This document shows, piece after piece, positions 58,060-64,000 of a DNA stretch of 64,000 bases. The notes under the pieces were generated by a model, which saw only the letters and a list, made by a program, of their open reading frames with translations, was not told the DNA's origin and searched no databases. Position 1 is the stretch's first letter, and each line of letters starts with the position of its first letter. The position numbers and the translations under genes are program-made. Source of the DNA: AC-32 sp963717475 (GTDB lineage: Bacteria; Actinomycetota; Thermoleophilia; Gaiellales; Gaiellaceae); NCBI GenBank assembly GCA_963717475.1, contig OY970337.1, forward strand, positions 682,001-746,000, read 5' to 3'.

Positions 58060-59572
58060 CGCGGTCACCCGGCTCGCCGAGAGGCTGTCTGAGCTCGCCG
58101 GCGCAGCGGTCGAGCTCGAACGGCCGCACGACGCGGCGCACGGCGACTACGCGACCAACGTCGCGCTCCAGCTCGCGCCGACGCGCAGGCGGGCCCCGCG
58201 CGAGCTCGCCGAGGAGATCGCCGGCGCGGCCACCGCCCTGGACGACGTCGAGCGCGCCGAGGTCGCGGGCCCGGGCTTCGTCAACCTCTGGCTCGCACCG
58301 CCGTGGTATGCCTCGGCGCTCGGGGAGATCCTCGAACGCGGCGCCGGCTACGGCGCCGGCTGGGCCGAATCGCGCGAGCGCGTCCAGGTCGAGATGGTCT
58401 CCGCGAACCCGACCGGGCCGATCACGGTGGCGTCCGCGCGGAACGGCGCGATCGGCGACTGCGTTGCGCGCCTGCTCGAGTTCGCGGGCCACGAGGTCGA
58501 GCGCGAGTACTACTACAACGACTGGGGCGTGCAGATGGAGCTCTTCCGAGCGTCCGTCGAGGCGATCCGGCGCGGGGAAGAACCGCCCGAGAACGGTTAC
58601 CGCGGCGAGTACGTCACCGAGCTCGCCGCCGCCGAGGACGATCCGGTGCCGAAGATGCTCGCGCAGATCGAGGAAACGCTCGAGCGCTTCCGCATCCATT
58701 TCGACAAGTGGACGCTGCAGAGCGAGCTCGAGGGGCGGCTCGGCGAGTTCATGCCCAGGCTGGACACGTACGAGAAGGACGGAGCGGTCTGGGCGCGCTC
58801 GTCCGCGTACGGCGACGACGACGATCGCGTGCTGATCCGCTCGCCCGAGAAAGGCGGCACGCCCACCTATCGCGCCGCCGACGTGGTCTATCTCGCCGAC
58901 AAGCTCGAGCGAGGGTTCGACCGGGCGATCTACGTCCTCGGCGCCGACCATCACGGCACGCGCAACTGGTACGCGGCCGTCGCGCGCATGCTCGGCTACG
59001 ACACCGACCGCATCGAGGTCCTGCTCTACCAGCTAGTGCATCTGACCAAGCGCGGGCAGCAGGCGAAGATGTCCAAGCGCCGCGGAGACGTCGTCTTCCT
59101 CGACGAGTTGCTCGACGAGATCGGCGTCGACGCGGCCCGCTGGTACCTCGCCAACCGCGGGCCCGACCAGACGATCGAGATCGACATCGACCTCGCCGCC
59201 GAGCGCACGGAGAAGAACCCCGTCTACTACGTCCAGTACGCGCACGCCCGGATCGCCGGCATCCGCCGGAACGCGGGCGACGCCGAGGTCTCGGCCGCGG
59301 CACCCGCCGAAGTCGCGCCCGAGGAGCGCGACCTGATCAAGCGCCTCGCCGAGCTCCCGGACGTCGTGCGCGAGGCGGCCGAGCGGCGTGGCCCTCAGGG
59401 CGTACCGAACTACGCGATCCGTGTCGCCGACGACTTCCACCGCTTCTACCACCACCACCGCGTGCTCGACAGCGACGCGCAGGCGTTCCGGCTCGGCCTC
59501 TGCGCCGCGACGCAGGCGGTGATCGCACGCTGCCTCGACCTGATCGGGGTGGAAGCGCCCGACCGAATGTAG
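58052..59572 (+). CDS. argS: Arginyl-tRNA synthetase lacking the canonical HIGH motif
   Basis: 506 residues, class I. The N-terminal additional domain, the catalytic core (EYYYNDWGVQMELFRASVEA; VYVLGADHHGTRNWYAAVARML), KMSKRRGDVVFLDEL (about 338-352) and the DALR-type anticodon domain (VYYVQYAHARIAGIRRNA... DFHRFYHHHRVL) are all present. In place of the HVGHGR ATP motif it has PTGPITVASAR (121-131), with no His. The frame is clean. TTG 58052 overlaps the channel stop; glpX follows 11 bp after the argS stop. Confidence 0.93.
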   Translation: MPDAVTRLAERLSELAGAAVELERPHDAAHGDYATNVALQLAPTRRRAPRELAEEIAGAATALDDVERAEVAGPGFVNLWLAPPWYASALGEILERGAGYGAGWAESRERVQVEMVSANPTGPITVASARNGAIGDCVARLLEFAGHEVEREYYYNDWGVQMELFRASVEAIRRGEEPPENGYRGEYVTELAAAEDDPVPKMLAQIEETLERFRIHFDKWTLQSELEGRLGEFMPRLDTYEKDGAVWARSSAYGDDDDRVLIRSPEKGGTPTYRAADVVYLADKLERGFDRAIYVLGADHHGTRNWYAAVARMLGYDTDRIEVLLYQLVHLTKRGQQAKMSKRRGDVVFLDELLDEIGVDAARWYLANRGPDQTIEIDIDLAAERTEKNPVYYVQYAHARIAGIRRNAGDAEVSAAAPAEVAPEERDLIKRLAELPDVVREAAERRGPQGVPNYAIRVADDFHRFYHHHRVLDSDAQAFRLGLCAATQAVIARCLDLIGVEAPDRM

Positions 59573-59583
59573 GATCGGGCTCG

Positions 59584-60606
59584 ATGTCCAGGCCCGAAGC
59601 CTCGGTCGCTGAGCCCGCGGCGAACGCGCCGGACCGGAACCTCGCGCTCGAGCTCGTCCGCGTGACCGAGGCGGCCGCGATGGGCGCCGGCCGCTGGATC
59701 GGCCGCGGCGAGAAGGAATCCGCCGACCAGGCCGCGGTGGACGGCATGCGCGCCGTCCTCGACACCGTCGAGATGACCGGCCTCGTCGTGATCGGCGAGG
59801 GCGAGAAGGACGAGGCGCCGATGCTCTACAACGGCGAGGAGGTCGGCAGCGGCCACGGGCCGGAGGTCGACGTGGCGGTGGACCCGCTCGAGGGAACGCG
59901 CCTGACCGCCAAGGGCCAGCCGAACGCGATTGCCGTGATCGCGCTCGCCGAGCGCGGGACGATGTTCTTCCCCGGCGCGGCGGTCTACATGGACAAGATC
60001 GCGTGCGGCCCCGAGTCGCTCGACAAGGTCGACATCGATGCGCCCGCGCGACAGAACATCGAGGCGGTCGCCAAGGCGAAGGGGAAGAAGCCGTCCGAAG
60101 TGACGGTCGTCGTGCTCGAGCGCGATCGCCACGAGGAGCTCATTGCCGAGCTTCGCGAGACCGGTGCGAAGGTGCTGCTGATCCCGGACGGCGACGTCGC
60201 GCCGGCCATCGCCGCCGCACAGCCAGCGACCGGGGTCGACCTGCTGATGGGAGTGGGCGGGACCCCCGAGGGCGTGATCGCCGCGGCCGCTCTCAAGTGC
60301 GTCGGCGGCGGCGTCCAGGGGAAGCTGTGGCCACGCAACGACGAGGAACGCGGGCAGCTCCTCGAAGCCGGCTTCGACCTCGACCGCGTGCTGACCACGG
60401 ACGACCTCGTCTCCGGCGATGACGTCTTCGTGGCGGCGACCGGAGTCACGACCGGCGCCTTGCTGCGCGGCGTCCGCTACACGCCTGAGGGCGCGATCAC
60501 CGATTCGATCGTAATGCGCTCCCGCTCAGGCACGGTTCGCCGGATCGAAGCGACGCACTCGTTCGAGAAGCTCGAAAGCTTCTCGGGTCGCATATATCGG
60601 CCGTAA
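59584..60606 (+). CDS. glpX: Fructose-1,6-bisphosphatase class II
   Basis: 340 residues. Removes the 1-phosphate from fructose-1,6-bisphosphate in gluconeogenesis, metal-dependent. Seen are WIGRGEKESADQAAVDGMR, VVIGEGEKDEAPMLYNGEEVG, VDPLEGTRLTAKGQPNA (metal site), LIPDGDVAPAIAA and MGVGGTPEGVIAAAALKCVGG. ATG 59584. It is the only FBPase seen in the window and, with gpmI/tpiA/pgk/gap upstream, completes much of the gluconeogenic route. Probably co-transcribed with argS. Confidence 0.96.
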   Translation: MSRPEASVAEPAANAPDRNLALELVRVTEAAAMGAGRWIGRGEKESADQAAVDGMRAVLDTVEMTGLVVIGEGEKDEAPMLYNGEEVGSGHGPEVDVAVDPLEGTRLTAKGQPNAIAVIALAERGTMFFPGAAVYMDKIACGPESLDKVDIDAPARQNIEAVAKAKGKKPSEVTVVVLERDRHEELIAELRETGAKVLLIPDGDVAPAIAAAQPATGVDLLMGVGGTPEGVIAAAALKCVGGGVQGKLWPRNDEERGQLLEAGFDLDRVLTTDDLVSGDDVFVAATGVTTGALLRGVRYTPEGAITDSIVMRSRSGTVRRIEATHSFEKLESFSGRIYRP

Positions 60607-60636
60607 TCGGCGGCAGGAAGCCGGGTCGGAGGAAAC

Positions 60637-61326
60637 TTGAAGCTACTTCTTACGTCCGGCGGCGTCACCAACCCGAGTATTCACTCGGCGCTTGTGCGGC
60701 TTCTCGGCAAGCCGATCGAGGAGTGCCGTGCCCTTTGTATCCCGACGGCGCAGTGGGGCCACCCGATGTGCGGTCCGACGTCGGTTCGCGGCTTCGTCGC
60801 GGCAGAGCCCGACTGGCGGTACCTGTCCCGCTTGGGCTGGGCGTCGCTCGGTGTTCTCGAGCTCACCGCGCTGCCCAGCATCGGAGCGGAGCGCTGGGCC
60901 CCCTGGGTTCGGGATGCCGACGTGCTCCTGGTCGACGGCGGCGACGCGACGTACTTGTGCCACTGGATGCGTGATTCCGGGCTCGCTGATCTGCTGCCGT
61001 CGCTGCCGGACATGGTCTGGGTTGGAGTGAGCGCCGGCAGTATGGTGCTGACGCCTCGGATCGGGTCGTACTTCGTGGAGTGGCCGTCCGCGCCGGACGA
61101 CCGCACTCTGGGAGTCGTCGACTTCTCGATCTTTCCGCACCTGGACGCTTTCCCGACGAACACGCTCGCTGCCGCAGAGCGGTGGGCCGCCGAGGTCGGC
61201 GTTCCCGCCTACGCCATCGATGAACAGACAGCGATCAAGGTCGTCGACGGCACCGTCGAAATCGTCTCCGAAGGGAACTGGAAGCTGTTCAACCCCAGTT
61301 CTGTCGCAAGCGAACCAGCACCATGA
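60637..61326 (+). CDS. Peptidase E-like (S51) hydrolase, copy 1
   Basis: 229 residues of the class I glutamine amidotransferase-like fold, peptidase family S51. The nucleophile Ser is in WVGVSAGSMVL (about residue 130, GxSAGS elbow), with LLVDGGDATYL before it and the His in FPHLDAFPTN. Members cleave Asp-X dipeptides or cyanophycin pieces; substrate here unknown. TTG 60637 with GGAGGA upstream. A second, similar gene begins at 63690; their N-termini share LLLTS..NPSIH..LV.LLGKPI.E..ALCIPTA. Confidence 0.85.
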   Translation: MKLLLTSGGVTNPSIHSALVRLLGKPIEECRALCIPTAQWGHPMCGPTSVRGFVAAEPDWRYLSRLGWASLGVLELTALPSIGAERWAPWVRDADVLLVDGGDATYLCHWMRDSGLADLLPSLPDMVWVGVSAGSMVLTPRIGSYFVEWPSAPDDRTLGVVDFSIFPHLDAFPTNTLAAAERWAAEVGVPAYAIDEQTAIKVVDGTVEIVSEGNWKLFNPSSVASEPAP

Positions 61327-61389
61327 GAAACGGAACTCGGCCGGGCAGGCGTGCGGGAATGTCACCAGAAGCGGCGTAGGATTTGGATC

Positions 61390-61989
61390 GTGGCTCGCGC
61401 TGCTTACGCGGCTATTCCGGTAATCGCGGCGGCCGCACTCGCGTGCGGAAATGCCTCCGGTCACTCAGCCGCGCATGGGGGATGCCCCGTCCACGTCGTC
61501 GGCAAGCGAGTCATTGACGGGCGAGGTCAGACCGTCTACCGCTATCCGGGATACCGAGTCCGGGCAGCCCAGGTGAAGTGCAGCGGACGAACCGTCTGGG
61601 TGCTCTTCCATGCCGGCGTAGCCTCTAGCCAGGAGGCCTATCTAGGCGTTCGATCCGGCGACGAGGGCCGGACATGGAAGCGGCTCCTCGCGGAGGCGTA
61701 CTTCGGCATCAAGGCACCTTTCACGGTCGACTCGTACTCGGGGCCGTGGACGATCGTCGGAGAGAAGAGCGCCTATTTCGTCGGCTGGTGCCCGGTCTGT
61801 GGTCGCGGCACCGTCTCGTTAACTGTTACGCGCGACGGCGGTGGACACTTCCGGCGCTACTCGATTCCTCGGCTCACCGGCTTCCGCGCCACCGCCATCG
61901 AGGTGGCCGGTCACGATGTGAGGATCACGGCGAAAAGCCAGCAGCGTTCCGGCCCACGTAGCCGCACCGTCACGTTGCACCTCGCCTAG
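61390..61989 (+). CDS. Secreted or lipid-anchored protein, unknown
   Basis: 199 residues. N-terminal hydrophobic segment (AAYAAIPVIAAAALACG) with a Cys at about residue 19 in a lipobox-like place, then a beta-rich domain with Trp-Val strands (TVWVLFHAGVASSQEAYLGVRSGDEGRTWKRLL) resembling one or two BNR/propeller blades and an internal Cys pair (WCPVCGRG). GTG 61390 is taken because the upstream codons are poor signal sequence. Function unknown. Confidence 0.6.
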   Translation: MARAAYAAIPVIAAAALACGNASGHSAAHGGCPVHVVGKRVIDGRGQTVYRYPGYRVRAAQVKCSGRTVWVLFHAGVASSQEAYLGVRSGDEGRTWKRLLAEAYFGIKAPFTVDSYSGPWTIVGEKSAYFVGWCPVCGRGTVSLTVTRDGGGHFRRYSIPRLTGFRATAIEVAGHDVRITAKSQQRSGPRSRTVTLHLA

Positions 61990-62049
61990 AGCCGTCCGCA
62001 ACTGCGCACCGTCGCATGCTCCAAACGGCGGTTGGTGCATGATCAAGCA

Positions 62050-62472
62050 ATGCCTGTGGAGGCGATCCATCTCGGTGCTCCTCGTAAGCCGGAACTGTGG
62101 ACGGTCGAGTCAGTACGAGCAGTTGCCGGGAAGGGGCTCGAAGGCGACCGTCATTTCCATGCCGACGGAGCCGCGTCAGGCCAGGCACTGACGCTCGTTT
62201 CCGCCGAGGTCGTCGCCGACGTTGGACTAGTGGCGGGAGAGACTCGCCGGCAGCTGACTGTGCGCGACGTGGATCTGAACAGCCTCGTTGGCAAACGCTT
62301 CCGGGTCGGCGAGGTCGAGTGCCTCGGTGTGGAGCTCTGCGAGCCGTGTCGGCATCTGGAGGAGATGACGCGGCCGGGGATCATCAAGGAGCTCACTCAT
62401 CGGGCAGGGATCAATGCCGACATCCTCGTGGGTGGCGTCATCCGCGTCGGCGATCCAGTAGTCGAGCTCTAG
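62050..62472 (+). CDS. MOSC-domain protein
   Basis: 140 residues forming a stand-alone MOSC domain (molybdenum cofactor sulfurase C-terminal-like): GKGLEGDRHFHADGAASGQALTLVSAEVV, RRQLTVRDVDLNSLVGKRFRVGEVECLGVELCEPCRHLEEM (with the conserved Cys that carries sulfur or ligates Mo) and HRAGINADILVGGVIRVGD. Stand-alone MOSC proteins act in cofactor or detoxification chemistry; substrate unknown. ATG 62050; an ATG at 62032 would add six residues. Confidence 0.88.
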   Translation: MPVEAIHLGAPRKPELWTVESVRAVAGKGLEGDRHFHADGAASGQALTLVSAEVVADVGLVAGETRRQLTVRDVDLNSLVGKRFRVGEVECLGVELCEPCRHLEEMTRPGIIKELTHRAGINADILVGGVIRVGDPVVEL

Positions 62473-62555
62473 GCGCAGGTCGCTCGTCTGGGCCAGCGTG
62501 CGGGAATGTCCCCTGAGCCAGGACCTCTGGACGCCCCCGCCCTACAATCCGGCCC

Positions 62556-63023
62556 GTGGAGGTGTTCAACCTCGAGGGCGAGCAGGACTGGGACTCCGAG
62601 AACGATCGTGAGGGCTTCCGTCACCGCGCCACCCGGGTCGGCGCCCGGCTCGGTGCGCGTGCGCTCGGGGCGGGCCTCTATGAGCTCCCGCCCGGCGAGA
62701 AGACGTGGCCCTATCACTACACGTACGGCATGGAGGAATGGCTGCTCGTCGTATCGGGGGCGCCGACGCTGCGCGCCCCGGAGGGCGAGCGCGAGCTCGC
62801 GCGCGGCGACGTCGTCGTCTTCCGCGAGGGGCCAGAGGGCGCCCATCAACTGATCAACAGGAGCGCCGAGCCGGCGCGTGTGGTCATCTTCTCGTCCGAG
62901 AGCTCGCTGACCGTCGTCCACTATCCCGACAGCGGCAAGGTCGGCTTCCGGGCGCGCAGCGACGGCCAGGGCGCGCTCCTCCCGCGCGAGCGCGAGCTCG
63001 ACTACTGGGAAGGCGAGGTGTGA
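62556..63023 (+). CDS. Cupin-domain protein
   Basis: 155 residues. A single cupin barrel: motif 1 ELPPGEKTWPYHYTYGMEEWLLVVSGAPTLR (metal ligands HxH..E), motif 2 GDVVVFREGPEGAHQLINRS. The C-terminal DYWEGE is typical of sugar-like cupins. Might bind a metal and isomerise or sense a small molecule. GTG 62556. Probably monocistronic. Confidence 0.88.
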   Translation: MEVFNLEGEQDWDSENDREGFRHRATRVGARLGARALGAGLYELPPGEKTWPYHYTYGMEEWLLVVSGAPTLRAPEGERELARGDVVVFREGPEGAHQLINRSAEPARVVIFSSESSLTVVHYPDSGKVGFRARSDGQGALLPRERELDYWEGEV

Positions 63024-63099
63024 TGACCCCTGAGCACAACGCGCTCTCGCTGACCTCCGCGAACGGTCAGCGCGCGCGTCGCGCATCCCCGAGGCGTAA

Positions 63100-63216
63100 C
63101 TACTTCCGCCGCGCAGCTGTCGCGCCGCCGATCGACAGCAGCGCGGCGACGAGCACGATCACGGCCCACCACGCGATTGCGAGCGTGCCGTCGTGCCAGG
63201 TGAGGACGTCCCACAT
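63100..63216 (-). CDS. Very small membrane protein
   Basis: 38 codons on the minus strand: WDVLTWHDGTLAIAWWAVI then VLVAALLSIGGATAARRK. It has one transmembrane helix with positive residues after it, and aromatic residues at the membrane face. ATG 63216, stop 63102-63100. Size alone makes it uncertain, but composition (N-terminal Trp/His, clean helix, Arg-Lys end) looks selected. Such 40-residue proteins are common next to envelope genes. Confidence 0.4.
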   Translation of the reverse strand: MWDVLTWHDGTLAIAWWAVIVLVAALLSIGGATAARRK

Positions 63217-63689
63217 GCCGACAGCGTACGCCTAGCGCTCGACGTCGCATACGACCAGCGCGGAGCACGGAGCCGTTCCCTGATCGTCCCAGTAGGCACG
63301 CTGGTAGTACAGGTCGGGTCGTTCCGACGTCGATACGGACGTGGCGAGCCTGTTCGCGGAACTCTGCGTGCGAGTTCCCGACGCTGCGCAGCGGGCGGAG
63401 CTGCTGGGAGTGCCCGCCGACACCGAAGCAGCCTGGCAACGTGGGCGCACTCTCCCGGTACTTCGAGCGCATCGGAGGGCGCTGGAACGCGCGCTCCGAA
63501 AGCGCGCCGGAACAGAACGAGAACCTGGGGAGCCGGACTGAGGCTTGTGCCAGCGTTTCGGAATGACGCCTGAACAAGCGGAGGCTGGATCTCACCGAGG
63601 CCAATGAGTTCTCGGTGGACTGTCAGTCTCTACCGCGTACGGATTTTTGGGACGTTCTCGCCCTGCAGGAAACGACTCCCGGAGGCCGC
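63217..63689. other. Stretch without a supported gene
   Basis: Open frames exist on both strands: on the plus strand from GTG 63341 (LFAELCVRVPDAAQRAELLG) to 63541, and on the minus strand at 63232-63450 ending YYQRAYWDDQGTAPC and VCDVER. Neither has a family I recognise nor a convincing start. The 3' part reaches the GGAGG ahead of the last gene. Confidence 0.4.
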
Positions 63690-64000
63690 ATGAAGCTCTT
63701 GCTCACGTCCGCTGGCATCAAGAACCCGAGCATCCACGACGCCCTCGTCGACCTGCTGGGCAAGCCCATCGCCGAGTCCAATGCTCTTTGCATACCGACC
63801 GCGGCGTACGGGAGCTCCTACAGCACTCCGGCCGGCCCGTGGCGGTTCGTCAGCGGACGGTCCGACCAGCCGATGACCGAGCTCGGTTGGAAATCGCTCG
63901 GCGTGCTCGAGCTAACGGCGATTCCCAGCGTGGGTTCAGACCGCTGGGTCCAATGGGTCCGCGAGACCGACGCCCTATTGGTGAACGGCGGCGACGCGCT
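63690..64000 (+). CDS. Peptidase E-like (S51) hydrolase, copy 2, cut by window end
   Basis: The first 104 codons are visible: MKLLLTSAGIKNPSIHDALV, LLGKPIAESNALCIPTAAYG, LGWKSLGVLELTAIPSVGSDRW and LLVNGGDA. They align with copy 1 at 60637 with many identities but clear divergence (for example GSSYSTPAGPWRFVSGRSDQ where copy 1 has GHPMCGPTSVRGFV), so this is an old duplication or separate acquisition. GGAGG precedes the ATG. The catalytic Ser lies beyond the window. Confidence 0.85.
   Translation, partial: MKLLLTSAGIKNPSIHDALVDLLGKPIAESNALCIPTAAYGSSYSTPAGPWRFVSGRSDQPMTELGWKSLGVLELTAIPSVGSDRWVQWVRETDALLVNGGDA

Overview
The window is high-GC actinobacterial chromosome. The 16S rRNA gene, GTG/TTG starts packed between overlapping genes, WhiA, HemQ, DUF3467 and class II GlpX all fit Actinomycetota. 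The rRNA sequence looks most like the Thermoleophilia (Gaiella-like) lineage; that placement is inferred from recall, not computed. Most of the window is housekeeping DNA. A clear accessory insertion lies at tRNA-Asn, and the tract at 30.4-34.2 kb is badly frameshifted.

Layout. 1-11.3 kb: 3' end of serA, an archaeal-type aspS behind a T-box leader, a small Cys-rich protein, a YbaK-type editing protein, ilvE and a DegT aminotransferase, a RemA/DUF370-like gene behind a structured leader RNA, an MFS exporter, a 3-methyladenine glycosylase, a class A penicillin-binding protein with PASTA domains, and tyrS. 11.3-16.7 kb: a complete rrn operon (16S-23S-5S, no spacer tRNA) with both RNase III stalks visible and a promoter plus terminator-like hairpin in front. 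16.7-21.9 kb: an htpX-like protease with a small partner, a histidine phosphatase, an SDR, then dgt-dnaG behind a second copy of the structured leader. 21.96-24.37 kb: tRNA-Asn followed by a small integrative element bounded by a 21-bp repeat of the tRNA 3' end; it carries an RpoD-like sigma factor, a 34-codon integrase stub, a lipoprotein gene and strong hairpins.

24.8-44.5 kb: secreted or envelope proteins (one with 45 consecutive prolines), a subtilase, tRNA-Leu, the frameshifted tract (secreted Ig-like protein, Bcp peroxiredoxin, membrane proteins), hemQ, a TIM-barrel glycosidase, uvrC, a second MFS protein, a sialidase-like protein, the proline-catabolic P5C dehydrogenase, an alkyltransferase and whiA. 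44.7-49.9 kb: glycolytic block gap-pgk-tpiA-gpmI, split by an inverted GH26-like gene. 50-64 kb: an ECF sigma factor, a PknB-type kinase, a second ECF sigma factor with a membrane-spanning low-complexity tail, two envelope proteins, a phosphoesterase, a Ste24-like protease, a VOC/DUF3467 pair, an RCK-type potassium channel, argS, glpX, and small genes flanked by two peptidase E paralogues, the second cut by the window end.

Functional threads: central carbon flow (gap, pgk, tpiA, gpmI, glpX) next to serine synthesis (serA); translation with unusual features (T-box on aspS, non-canonical HIGH/KMSKS motifs in TyrRS and ArgRS); and several regulators with envelope connections. Single-base frame breaks occur even in essential genes (aspS, gpmI), so many are probably assembly errors rather than pseudogenes. 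The best candidates for undescribed biology are the two-copy promoter plus structured leader RNA (5.4 and 19.2 kb) and the sigma-factor-carrying element at tRNA-Asn.
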